NCBI RefSeq assembly: GCF_003339845.1
Contig: NZ_PPTR01000011.1
Coordinates: 1 to 64,000 of the forward strand
Length of the DNA stretch: 64,000 nucleotides
Direction of reading: 5' to 3'
Source of the DNA: Gordonibacter sp. 28C
Lineage (GTDB): Bacteria; Actinomycetota; Coriobacteriia; Coriobacteriales; Eggerthellaceae
This document shows, piece by piece, positions 51,701 through 60,033 of this stretch (the stretch's first letter is position 1; each line of letters starts with the position of its first letter). The notes below the pieces were generated by a model. That model was not told where the DNA came from. It did not search any database and saw nothing but the letters and a program-made list of their open reading frames with translations. The position numbers and the translations under genes are program-made.

Positions 51701-53585
51701 GCTTTCCCCGGTTGCGGCCGAAGGCGCCCTGTTCTCCCTGGCGTTCGGAGGCCCGGGATCCGGCTGGCAGCCCAGCCATTCCGGATGGCAGTGGGGCAAG
51801 TACCGCGAAGGCATCGACCAGGCGTTCTCGATAGTTGATTCGGACGGTGCCACCGTGGCCACCGTCGGCGACGGGCTCTACTGGAAGACGCTCTCCACGT
51901 CCCCGACCATCGTGCTCGGCGTCGGCGAAGGCGTGCTCGTTCCGGGCAAGACCTACACGCTCGTCGCCAGCAAGGACACGACCGGGCACAACGTGGCCGC
52001 TTCCCTGCAAAAGGAAGTGCGCTGGACCTTCGCCGTCGAGGCGACCGATTTGGACGTCTGCACCGTTTCCGATATCGAGGCTCAGCAATGGACGGGCTCG
52101 GAGGTGGAGCCCGGCGTTTCCGTGGCCATCGCGGTTCCCGAGATCCGCATTTGGGACGAAGCGGCGAAGGCGGATGTGGTGACGCCCGCCGAGACGCGCA
52201 GTTTGGAGCCTGGCAGGGACTACGAGGTGTCCTATACCGACAACGTCGACCCCGGCACGGCGACGCTGATGGCGACCGGCGCGGGCAGCTTCTGCGGAAC
52301 CGTGTCGAAAACGTTCGTCATCGAGGAGCCGCCGACCGATTTCACGAAGCTGCGCGAAGCCGCGGCCTCGGTCCAGGCCTACAAGGACGGCTTGGCTTCC
52401 AGCGCCGACGGCAAGGACGTCGCACCGGGAACGGATTGGGCGACGCCCGAGAACCTGGCCGTCCTGCAAGCCGCCATCGACAAGGCGCAAGCCCTGGCAG
52501 ACGGCGCCGAGGCCACCCAGAAAGAGGCCGACGCGGCCCTCGCCGAGCTCACCGCCGCCCAAGAAGAGTTCGACCGCACGAGCAAGAACACGGCGGCGCC
52601 CACCAAGATCGCGCTGAACGCCGCCATCGCGCAGGCGTCTTCCGAGCTGGGGGGCGTGGCGGAGTCGCTCGACGGAAGGGACGTCGCCGACGGCAAGGTG
52701 TGGGCCACTGCGGCCGAGAAGGCCGTTTTGCAAGCCGCCATCGACAAGGCGCGGGGCGTCGTCGACGACGCGGGCGCGACGCAGAACGAGATCGACGCCG
52801 CACAGAGCGAGCTCGCTTCGGCGAAGGAGGACTTCTTCGCCAACGTGGCGCATCGCGCCAGCGTGGACACGACGCGCCTGTCGCAGGCGTGCGAGGCGGC
52901 CGCCGCCGACCAAGCGGCGACGAAGGTGAGCGCGGACGGCTCGGAGGTGTATTGCACCGAGCAGTGGGCGAGCGAGGCGGACGCGGCGGTCTTCGCCGAG
53001 GCCATCGGGCGGGCAAGGGCCGCACTTGCGGCATCGGGCAAGACGCAGAACGCCGTCGACGCGGCGCTGGTGGCGCTGTCCGAGGCGACGGCGGCGTTCG
53101 ACGCCGCCAAGAAAGACGGGTTGAGGCCCGATCCGCGCCCCTTGGCCGCTGCCGCCGAGCGGGCCGCGGAAAACCTCGATTCCGCCGTGGTCGCCTCCGA
53201 TGCGTCGAGCGTGCCGACGGGCACGACGTGGGTGACCCAGGAAACGCACGACGCCCTGTCCAAAGCCCTTGCCGACGCCCGTGCGACGCTGCAGGACCCG
53301 AATGCCACGCAGGACGATTTCGACGCGGCGCGCACGGCCCTTGCCGAGGCGGCCGCCGCCTTCGACGCGGCCAAGCAACAGGGGGCGCACGAGCAGGGAG
53401 GGCCTGTCGGCGACGGATCGGGATCGACGCCCGGCGAAAGCGGGGCGGTGAGCGGCTCCGGCACCGTGCTTCTCAAGACGGGAGACGGCGTCGCCGCCGC
53501 GTCCGTCGTATCGCTCACCCTGCTCGCCTCAGCGGGCCTGGGGTGCGCGGTGCTCGCGCGCAGGCGAGGGCGGAACGAGGCGTAA
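48756..53585 (+). CDS. Giant LRR/FIVAR cell-surface protein with LLKTGD sorting signal
   Basis: I start at ATG 48756, with AGGAGG at 48739-48744. The in-frame GTG at 48744 overlaps that site and is unlikely. The 1609-residue product has a long signal peptide (about 1-48), Ig-like regions, a BspA-type leucine-rich stretch (about 340-430), an InlB-type beta-grasp repeat (about 460-525), two related Ig-like modules (about 545-690 and 870-1020), a second LRR-like patch near 760, and four FIVAR repeats (about 1195-1560). It ends in LLKTGD (1572-1577), a hydrophobic segment and RRRGRNEA. This is a sortase-type signal with Leu in place of the usual Pro. It should be wall-anchored and adhesive. No sortase gene is nearby. 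Confidence 0.88.
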   Translation: MGLTGTIEATRRSASAPSRMHGAAARVALSVALALSMLVAAPATALAFDGPQQDAYNAATASGLADDPYRILVTKIGDPEQTRPSAFWSGMGNNAASGEDSFVPFAVVFEQRAGNVVDGALASSMTFDMHDGAGRHEGAAAIGPVLASASGAAANVWSGLESSQQADWTYAFRLSPYSAQDVSTGDLRIAFAWHGCFATYFDSWEYAFDAVGATSGLSEDKQIKVGDTVAMSYYGGYDVGQTSRGSSYGVDFSVTSTTNVSASALSILGDPSGAVYEAVVGEDGFARFSGPNSIQYGGNYAVSIKERAGGEDPGEPDSWDASAAQDGSITATVEANSDGATYTLGFEGSGAMRDYAAANEAPWHAAYADTITDAVVGDGVTSIGAYALGLENLATVKGGNVLATVGDNAFAGAFNLTGVDLSACTLASVSENSFGDQKDQIKTQRTVYVKDAASAKAMEGFTSSAASLTAVAVMNGGAFAADTAFESGKLAKPAREGYTFSTWTSDASLMHPANEWKPVTDYVLYARFSQNSVVDEPEEYKGYQGLDQQIRLLDPSALPGSSLPNPDIMFYGEDDDRFDNRFTTPFSGYDDIVFAFGMARGNNANGGDGTYQMSFCLPYVSIVDADGNTVATYDDGNGLLKKFSIVFDGQDGKPQGNGITAVRVGVEAGSLPAGTYTLRFGKDFGANNGISFLGKDVDFQFVVDYPERYRLSYRCNATMGTAEVVGIDLLSGAPVDVEIPETVEDPATGTACKVTGIAAQAFASKATVATVSVPASVASIGDGSFSSMGSLASVTVRSKGDGALPVWGEGVFTGSSACVLYGYPTSTTPTVAAGYANVTFASLEDGIYVNNVAANDGDVVELTRDDPRATVTVVRDGEFVTTGFVGLVTNTNVATHPGTGPYDWNELTGRANGEARLVIRMVGGGDFATLAVRCTGFDEQASTDRTPVYGYQGNGATVSLQNAGALEGVFYDETSDYYDNYLLSPVAAEGALFSLAFGGPGSGWQPSHSGWQWGKYREGIDQAFSIVDSDGATVATVGDGLYWKTLSTSPTIVLGVGEGVLVPGKTYTLVASKDTTGHNVAASLQKEVRWTFAVEATDLDVCTVSDIEAQQWTGSEVEPGVSVAIAVPEIRIWDEAAKADVVTPAETRSLEPGRDYEVSYTDNVDPGTATLMATGAGSFCGTVSKTFVIEEPPTDFTKLREAAASVQAYKDGLASSADGKDVAPGTDWATPENLAVLQAAIDKAQALADGAEATQKEADAALAELTAAQEEFDRTSKNTAAPTKIALNAAIAQASSELGGVAESLDGRDVADGKVWATAAEKAVLQAAIDKARGVVDDAGATQNEIDAAQSELASAKEDFFANVAHRASVDTTRLSQACEAAAADQAATKVSADGSEVYCTEQWASEADAAVFAEAIGRARAALAASGKTQNAVDAALVALSEATAAFDAAKKDGLRPDPRPLAAAAERAAENLDSAVVASDASSVPTGTTWVTQETHDALSKALADARATLQDPNATQDDFDAARTALAEAAAAFDAAKQQGAHEQGGPVGDGSGSTPGESGAVSGSGTVLLKTGDGVAAASVVSLTLLASAGLGCAVLARRRGRNEA

Positions 53586-53687
53586 CCCGGGATACGGGAA
53601 TCGGGTCGCGGCTACCGAGTCGGGGCCCGCTCGGCCCGGTTCCGAAAGCTCTACGAAAGACGGTCGAAACCGACAGGAAGGACCTCT

Positions 53688-56600
53688 ATGCTTGCACGAC
53701 AACGCACTATCGACAAGCGGCAGACCCGGTTCAAGCTCGAAAGCGCCTTGATGGCGCTCGCGCTCGCGCTCGGCATGTGCTTCACGGCAGGGCGGGCCTA
53801 CGCCTCGCCGACCGCCGACAACAACTGGGAGGGAGCGTCCTACTACCAGGGCTTCCAGGGCGCCTCCACCTACGTTCCCGACAACGCGGGCCGCGCGGCT
53901 TACGAGACCTACGGCATCTGGATGGATGAGCCGGCCAACGACGGCACGTTCATCGACGACGTCATCGTCACCGACACGAGCAAGTACGTCGCCGAGACCG
54001 TCGACTTGAGCGCGCTCGACAGCGGCCTGACGGGCGACGTCCTGTGGAAGGCCGTGAACAAGTCGCCGGCGTACTACTACAACATCATCACGCGCCCCTA
54101 CGACGCGACCGGGCCGATAGCGTTCCAATGGGAGCGCCAGGGTCCCGGCGGCAACAACGGCGCCTACAGCGGCATGGGCGCGTACGTGAAGATATACAGC
54201 TCGCTCGATGAGAACGGCTTGGGCAAGGACCTCGTCGCCCCGTGCGTCGAGAACCAGTTCCAATACAACAAGGACTTCGCCCAGCACTACTCGAACTGGG
54301 TGACCGGGTTCAGGTGGACGCTGCCCGCGAACGCGCTGGAGGCCGGGAAGACCTACTACCTCGTGTTCGAGCAGGGCAGCACCATGGGCAACGGCGGCAC
54401 CCTGGGGCGCAGCCTGAGCGCCAACATCGTGTTCGAGTTCACCACCGACACGTCGCAGCAGGCTATCAGCTATCCCGAGGGCCAGGACATCGTGACGCCC
54501 TACTACGCCAAGCAGGGAGGCTCCGCCATCGTCGACCTCACCGAGCCGAGCCCCCGGCACATCGCGACGAACCTGACCGTTTCCCGCAACACGAAGAGCT
54601 TCTGCAACGACATCGCAAGCTACGTGGACGCGGCGAAACCGAAGTTCACGTTCGTCCTCTCGGGCTCGAACTCGCAGCAGTTCAGCGAGACCATGGCGAA
54701 GCAGGTGGCCTATCCCAACATCCACATCTACGACGCCGACGGCGTCGGCGTGGGAAGCGACGCGGTCTCGCTCGATCCCGGCAAGATCGTGGCGAGCTGG
54801 TCGGACGACGACCAGAGCGACATGGACTTCGTGTTCACCGACAAGATCGCGCCCACTTACCTGACGGTGAAGGACGGCGTGCTGGAGTCCGGCAAAGACT
54901 ATTACCTGGTGTTCGAGAGCACCTGCGGGGTCTCGACGAATTCGAAGCTCGAGAAACCGGTGCTGTTCAGGTTCACCACCGGCGACGTCGCCGATACCTC
55001 CGCGCTCGACAGCGCGCTCGAGGAGGCGAACGGCGATCTCGATGCAACTAAGGTCAGCGTCGACGGGACCGATGTCCCTCTCGGTTCGAAGTGGGTCGCA
55101 CCCGAGGCGTACGAAGCCTTCAAGGCCGCTGTCGCCGCCGCGCAGGAGGTGCGCGACAGCCTGAACCCGACCCAGTCCGCCATCGACGGCGCGCTGTCCG
55201 CTCTGGCGGACGCCCAGGCGGTCTTCACGGCCGTGCAGCAAGACGGCACCTACCTCGACACAGCGCAGCTGGCGTCATCCCTCGAGGCCGCGAATGCGGC
55301 CAAGGACGGGGTTGCGGCCAGCGCCGACGGTGCCGACGTGTCGCGTGGAACCTACTGGGTCACGGCCGATGCGCTGAGCGCCCTCCAGTCAGCCATCGAC
55401 GCCGCCCAGGCCGTGCTCGACAACGAAAACGCCACGCAGGACGAGGTGGACGCCGCCGTCGCGCCGCTCGAGGGAGCGACGAGCGCGTTCAACGCCGCGA
55501 AGGCGTACGGCTCCAAGGCCCGCGAGGCGGGCGAGACGTTCTCGTTCACCGACGAGATAGGCACCTGGACCTGCCGCATCGACAACGTGGAGGCGGGCGA
55601 GGCCGCCATTACGGCCATGAGCCGCCCCTCGCAGGCCGGCAAGGACGTTGCCATCCCGTCAAGCGTGACAAGCGGCCCCGACACCTTCACGGTCACCGCC
55701 TTGGGCGATGGCGCGAGAATGAGCGGCGGGCAGGCGGCGAGCAAGATCCTCACCGCTTGCAACACCCTGACCATTCCCTCTACCGTGAAGGCCGTCAACG
55801 GATACGCGTTCTACGCGCTCAAAGCCAATCAACTCATATTTCCGGACGACAGCCAACTGGAAAGCATCGGGGACTACGGGTTCTCCCGCCTGTGCACGAG
55901 CAACTCGATGGACGTCATCGCTTTTCCTGCGGCCTTGAAGAGCATCGGAGACTACGCGTTCGATCGGCTCGATTACTGCAAGAAGCTCGATTTCTCGCGC
56001 TGCTCCCAGCTGGATAGCATCGGCAGGTCGGCGTTTTCGAGCCAAGGCCCTAATGCCAATACGGGCGTTCTCATCAACTCGCTCGAGGAGATAGACCTTT
56101 CCGGATGCTCGTCCTTGACGACTCTTGGCAATTACGCCTTCGCCTATGCCAGCGTGCCCGAACTTGATCTGACTCCCTGCTCGTCGCTTGAGACCATCGG
56201 AGACGCCGCGTTCGACGGCATGCAGAACTGCACGAAGGTCACGCTGCCCGCGAACGTGACCGAACTGGTGGACGATCCCTTCCAGTACGGCAAGGTGCTC
56301 GAAACCGTGGACTTCACCAAATGCACGAAGCTGACGGAGTTCTCAGGCTTCAACGATTGTCAGCAGTTGAAGAACATCCTGCTTCATGATGGGGTCGAAA
56401 CGGTCTCGTTCTCATCGACGCGCAGCTTTTTCGTCGCATCGGGCTTCCCTAACGCCGCGCTTGAGGGCATCGACCTCCCGGCATCGGTGAAAACGGCATC
56501 GTTCACGGGGTGTTTGAACCTCACTCTGGACGGTCTCAGGTTCGCCTCTCCGGAAAAGGTCGAGTCTTTGAAGGTCGGAGGAAGCACGGTTCTGACTTCC

Positions 56601-58916
56601 GTCGACCTGTCCAAGTTTGCGTCGCTCGCCCATTTCGAATTCTCGAACTGCACCGCGCTCGCCGAAGCGAAGGGCATTCCCCTTGCGGCGACGAATTGGG
56701 AGAACGCGTTCAACGGTTGCAGCTCTTTGGCGGAGGCCCCTGTCGTGTTCGACGGCGTGACGAACCTGAACGGCGCTTTCGCCGGTTGCGCGTCTTTGAC
56801 CGAGGCGCCGGCCCTTCCGGAAAGCGTCACGTCTTTGGAGCGCACGTTCAGCGACTGCCCGGGCATCAAGGTTGCCCCGAAGATACCCTCCGGCGTGACG
56901 AGCCTGTCGTCGACGTTCGCCCGCACCGGCATCGCGGAGGCGCCCGTCATTCCCGACAGCGTGGCGAACATGTACTCGGCTTTCGACGGATGCGTCTCGC
57001 TAGCCAAAGCGCCTAAAATTCCCGAAAATGTGACGCAGTTGAGCTGCGCTTTCAGCCGTACGGCCATCGTCGATCCGCCGACGATACCATCCAGCGTGAC
57101 GAGCATGTACGCTACGTTCGAAGGTTGCGCCTCTTTGGTTACGGCGCCGCTTCTTCCCGCCGGATTGGACAACGTCGACGCTGCGTTCAAAGACTGCCCC
57201 TCGCTCACCTCGCTGCCCCAGGGATTCGTGCTGCCCGCAAGCGACTGGGGTTATTGGGAGACGTTCTCCGTAGGGGACCCCTACTCTCCGGATAATCCTC
57301 TCGAGACGTTCGTGACGGGTCCGGTGGACGAATCGATCGCGAACTACGATTGGGCCGGTGACAACCGCAAGCTCACGGCGGTCGATCCCGTCGCGGTCGA
57401 GAGCGTGACGCTCGACCAGGTCGAGCTCTCCTTGGCTCCCGGTCAAACGGTGACGCTGCATGCGCAGGTTGCGCCCGACGATGCGTTTGACAAGGAAGTC
57501 GTTTGGGAGTCTTCCGATTCCGAAGTGGCCACCGTCGACGATGAAGGGGCTGTCGTAGCCGTCGATGGCGGAGAGGCCCTCGTAACGGCCACGGCAGGTG
57601 GCGTGACAGCCGGCTGCCGGGTTGTCGTCGCGGCCGATACCACTGCGCTTGAGTCTGCTCTCGCGGCGGCGCGGGCGGCCATCGAAGGGGTGGCGGTGAG
57701 CGCCGACGGCACCGACGTTCCATCCAATAAAACATGGATTACCGCTGCGGCGATGGATGCTCTCAAGGCCGCTCTCGCTGATGGGGAGGGCGTGGCAGCG
57801 CAACCGCATCCGACCAAGGATGCCGTCGACTCCGCCGTCCAGGCCATCGCCGACGCGAAGGCCGCGTTCAAGCCCGCTGCCGGCACCAAGGCCGTCGACG
57901 GCGACGTGAGCGACCTCGCCGCCTCTGCCGCGGCCGCGAAGGCGGCCCGCGAGGGCGTGGCCTCCAGCGCCGACGGCACCAATGTCGAGTCGACAAAAAC
58001 ATGGGTGAGCGCGAACGTCGCCCAGACGCTCGACGATGCCGTCGCCGTCGCCGAGGCGCTCGCGAAGCAGGAGAATCCCGATCAGGTGGAGGTCGACGCG
58101 GCGGCGAAGGCCCTGGCCGACGCGATGGCCGCGTTCAAGCCGGCCGCCGGCACCATGGCCGCTTCCGCGTCGGTCGCCGCGCTGGGAAGCGCCGTCGCCT
58201 CCGCCGCCGAAGCCGCCGACGGGGTCGTCGTCAGCGCCGACGGCTCTGACGTCACCTCCGACAAAACGTGGGTGACGGAATCGGCGAAGGACGCCTTGGA
58301 AAAGGCCCTGGCCGACGCGAAGGTTCTTGCCGAGCAGGACAAGCCCTCGCAAGCCGACGTCGACGCCGCCGCCAAGGCCCTGGCCGACGCGAAGGCGGCC
58401 TTCCGGCCCGTCGCGGGGCTGAAGGCGTCGCAGGCGGCGATCTCCGGGTTGACCGGCGCCGCCGACGAGGCGGAGGCCGCCCGCAAGGGCGTCGCGATCG
58501 ACACCGACGCCGCCAACGTGGACAAGGGCGCGTCTTGGGTGACCCAGGATGTGGCGGACGCCCTGGACGCGGCGATCGCCGCCGCGCGCACGGTCGCGGC
58601 CGATCCCGACACCACCCAGGCCGAGGCGGACGCCGCCTCCCTGCAGCTGAACAAGGCGCTCGCCGCCTTCGACGCGGCCAAGCAGGCGGGGACCAAGGGC
58701 TCCGGCTCGGGTGCGGTGACCGACCCGGGCAAGGGCGGGGCCGGTTCCGGCGGAACCGTGGGCGGCGGGACATCGCCGGCTTCCCAGGGCGGGGCCGGCG
58801 CGCCGCTCGTCAAGACGGGCGATCCGGTTCAGCTGCTTTCCATCGCGGGCACGGCAGCGGGAGCGCTTGCTGCTCTTTGCATGGCTCGCTTTTTGATGTA
58901 TCGTAAACGAGATTAA
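53688..58916 (+). CDS. Giant LRR/Big/FIVAR cell-surface protein with LVKTGD sorting signal
   Basis: The 1742-residue product (AGGAAGGA before ATG 53688) has a signal peptide (about 1-40), two Ig-like modules related to those of the previous protein (about 60-250 and 270-430), two FIVAR repeats (about 435-600), a long BspA-type LRR_5 region (about 640-1190) with repeats such as LPESVTSLERTFSDCPGI, a Big_2 domain (about 1228-1300), four more FIVAR repeats (about 1310-1665), a Gly/Ser linker and LVKTGD (1707-1712), then a hydrophobic segment and MYRKRD. It should be attached to the wall by a sortase that accepts Val or Leu at the Pro position. It follows the first adhesin by 102 bases. Confidence 0.88.
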   Translation: MLARQRTIDKRQTRFKLESALMALALALGMCFTAGRAYASPTADNNWEGASYYQGFQGASTYVPDNAGRAAYETYGIWMDEPANDGTFIDDVIVTDTSKYVAETVDLSALDSGLTGDVLWKAVNKSPAYYYNIITRPYDATGPIAFQWERQGPGGNNGAYSGMGAYVKIYSSLDENGLGKDLVAPCVENQFQYNKDFAQHYSNWVTGFRWTLPANALEAGKTYYLVFEQGSTMGNGGTLGRSLSANIVFEFTTDTSQQAISYPEGQDIVTPYYAKQGGSAIVDLTEPSPRHIATNLTVSRNTKSFCNDIASYVDAAKPKFTFVLSGSNSQQFSETMAKQVAYPNIHIYDADGVGVGSDAVSLDPGKIVASWSDDDQSDMDFVFTDKIAPTYLTVKDGVLESGKDYYLVFESTCGVSTNSKLEKPVLFRFTTGDVADTSALDSALEEANGDLDATKVSVDGTDVPLGSKWVAPEAYEAFKAAVAAAQEVRDSLNPTQSAIDGALSALADAQAVFTAVQQDGTYLDTAQLASSLEAANAAKDGVAASADGADVSRGTYWVTADALSALQSAIDAAQAVLDNENATQDEVDAAVAPLEGATSAFNAAKAYGSKAREAGETFSFTDEIGTWTCRIDNVEAGEAAITAMSRPSQAGKDVAIPSSVTSGPDTFTVTALGDGARMSGGQAASKILTACNTLTIPSTVKAVNGYAFYALKANQLIFPDDSQLESIGDYGFSRLCTSNSMDVIAFPAALKSIGDYAFDRLDYCKKLDFSRCSQLDSIGRSAFSSQGPNANTGVLINSLEEIDLSGCSSLTTLGNYAFAYASVPELDLTPCSSLETIGDAAFDGMQNCTKVTLPANVTELVDDPFQYGKVLETVDFTKCTKLTEFSGFNDCQQLKNILLHDGVETVSFSSTRSFFVASGFPNAALEGIDLPASVKTASFTGCLNLTLDGLRFASPEKVESLKVGGSTVLTSVDLSKFASLAHFEFSNCTALAEAKGIPLAATNWENAFNGCSSLAEAPVVFDGVTNLNGAFAGCASLTEAPALPESVTSLERTFSDCPGIKVAPKIPSGVTSLSSTFARTGIAEAPVIPDSVANMYSAFDGCVSLAKAPKIPENVTQLSCAFSRTAIVDPPTIPSSVTSMYATFEGCASLVTAPLLPAGLDNVDAAFKDCPSLTSLPQGFVLPASDWGYWETFSVGDPYSPDNPLETFVTGPVDESIANYDWAGDNRKLTAVDPVAVESVTLDQVELSLAPGQTVTLHAQVAPDDAFDKEVVWESSDSEVATVDDEGAVVAVDGGEALVTATAGGVTAGCRVVVAADTTALESALAAARAAIEGVAVSADGTDVPSNKTWITAAAMDALKAALADGEGVAAQPHPTKDAVDSAVQAIADAKAAFKPAAGTKAVDGDVSDLAASAAAAKAAREGVASSADGTNVESTKTWVSANVAQTLDDAVAVAEALAKQENPDQVEVDAAAKALADAMAAFKPAAGTMAASASVAALGSAVASAAEAADGVVVSADGSDVTSDKTWVTESAKDALEKALADAKVLAEQDKPSQADVDAAAKALADAKAAFRPVAGLKASQAAISGLTGAADEAEAARKGVAIDTDAANVDKGASWVTQDVADALDAAIAAARTVAADPDTTQAEADAASLQLNKALAAFDAAKQAGTKGSGSGAVTDPGKGGAGSGGTVGGGTSPASQGGAGAPLVKTGDPVQLLSIAGTAAGALAALCMARFLMYRKRD

Positions 58917-58939
58917 TCTCGAATAGAGATATTATGGAC

Positions 58940-58969
58940 GCGTTGACTCCGATCGGTCGGGGTCAACGC
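58940..58969 (+). terminator. Hairpin after the second adhesin
   Basis: A 13-bp stem with one G-T pair (gcgttgactccga with tcggggtcaacgc) and a TCGG loop lies 24 bases after the stop. The tail (ttcgcttg) is poor in T, so read-through into the next gene is likely. Confidence 0.65.
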
Positions 58970-58994
58970 TTCGCTTGAACAGCGTTTTTCGGGG

Positions 58995-59957
58995 GTGCGG
59001 AACTTGGGCAGGGCCGAGCATACCAAAAAAAACTTGAAGCGATGGCGTTTGGCAGCGACCATGCTCGCGGTATGCGTGGTCGCTCTGACCTTGACGAGCT
59101 CCGTCGCGCCAGCGCGCGCTTATGCAAATCCGTTCCTGAACAGTTCGAACATTTCCGCCTCGGGCATGCCGGTGTCGGGAGTCATCACGCTCCAGTTCAG
59201 CAACAACGTCGTCGGGCAGAGGGACCAGTCGACGGGCGACTGGGGCATATGGGTGTTCGACCACAACGTCGGATGCATTTCGATCTACGACGAATACGGC
59301 TCGAGCGTCGGTTTTTCGGCTTATCATAATTTCAACGGATACCAGAACGACGATTCGGGCTTTGAGCGCCAGAAGATATACGTGAGTTACGGTCCGCTTC
59401 AGCCTGGCACCGTCTACACCTTGTCGATAGCTCCAGGTATGCGGCAAGCGGGGAACCCGAGCGTCAACTCGGGCAGTGGAGGTTCCATCACCTTCACCAC
59501 CGCCGGCGAGAAGCCGGTGGAGGAACCGCCGGATCCGCCGCCTCCGCCCGATCCCGATCCTCCTCCCGTCACGCCTGACGGCGGGGGCGGGTCGGGCGGC
59601 ATGGCGGGCTCCGACTCCACCGGCGGCGGGCTCGACCAGAGCGGGGCGAACGGTTCGGGCGCATCGACCGGCACCTCGCCCGACGCCACCTCCGAGGCCG
59701 TTGCGGCACCCGAGGAAGCCGCCGTCGAATCGTCAGCGAAGGGCGGCGAGAGCCGTGCGGCCGGGTTGGGGGGCGGCGTGCTCTACACCATAGGAGCGGC
59801 CGGGCTCGATGCGGGCAAGGCGACCGACGAGGCTCCCGTCGAGGTTCCGGAGCTCACATGGCGGTTCGTTTTGACGTTGGGCCTGATAGCCGTTTGCCTC
59901 GCGCTGCTGGGAGCGGGGAAGCGCGCCGCAGCGTGGCGCAGGCACACGGCGCATTAG
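58995..59957 (+). CDS. Exported Ig-like protein with Pro-rich linker and C-terminal anchor
   Basis: The 320-residue product starts at a GTG with no strong ribosome site. A signal segment (about 20-43) is followed by one Ig-like module (about 50-170: ITLQFSNNVVG...GIWVFDHNVGCISIYDEYG...LQPGTVYTLSIAPG...ITFTT). Then come a Pro/Asp linker (PPDPPPPPDPDPPP), a Gly/Ser-rich stretch and a C-terminal transmembrane segment (about 288-308) with an Arg-rich tail but no LPxTG motif. The module strongly resembles those in the two adhesins upstream. It may cap or anchor the structure they form, attached in the membrane rather than by sortase. Confidence 0.75.
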   Translation: MRNLGRAEHTKKNLKRWRLAATMLAVCVVALTLTSSVAPARAYANPFLNSSNISASGMPVSGVITLQFSNNVVGQRDQSTGDWGIWVFDHNVGCISIYDEYGSSVGFSAYHNFNGYQNDDSGFERQKIYVSYGPLQPGTVYTLSIAPGMRQAGNPSVNSGSGGSITFTTAGEKPVEEPPDPPPPPDPDPPPVTPDGGGGSGGMAGSDSTGGGLDQSGANGSGASTGTSPDATSEAVAAPEEAAVESSAKGGESRAAGLGGGVLYTIGAAGLDAGKATDEAPVEVPELTWRFVLTLGLIAVCLALLGAGKRAAAWRRHTAH

Positions 59958-60033
59958 GGAATAGCACAGCCGCAAGGGGGCGCCCCGCACGGGCGACGGG
60001 AACGCGGCGCGAGAGACGAGGAAGAAGACGATT

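Noticed and set aside
57650-58690. Regularly spaced similar DNA units that might look like a CRISPR array
   Set aside because: They are in frame, encode FIVAR protein repeats of about 80-90 residues and differ from each other. There are no short identical repeats with unique spacers.
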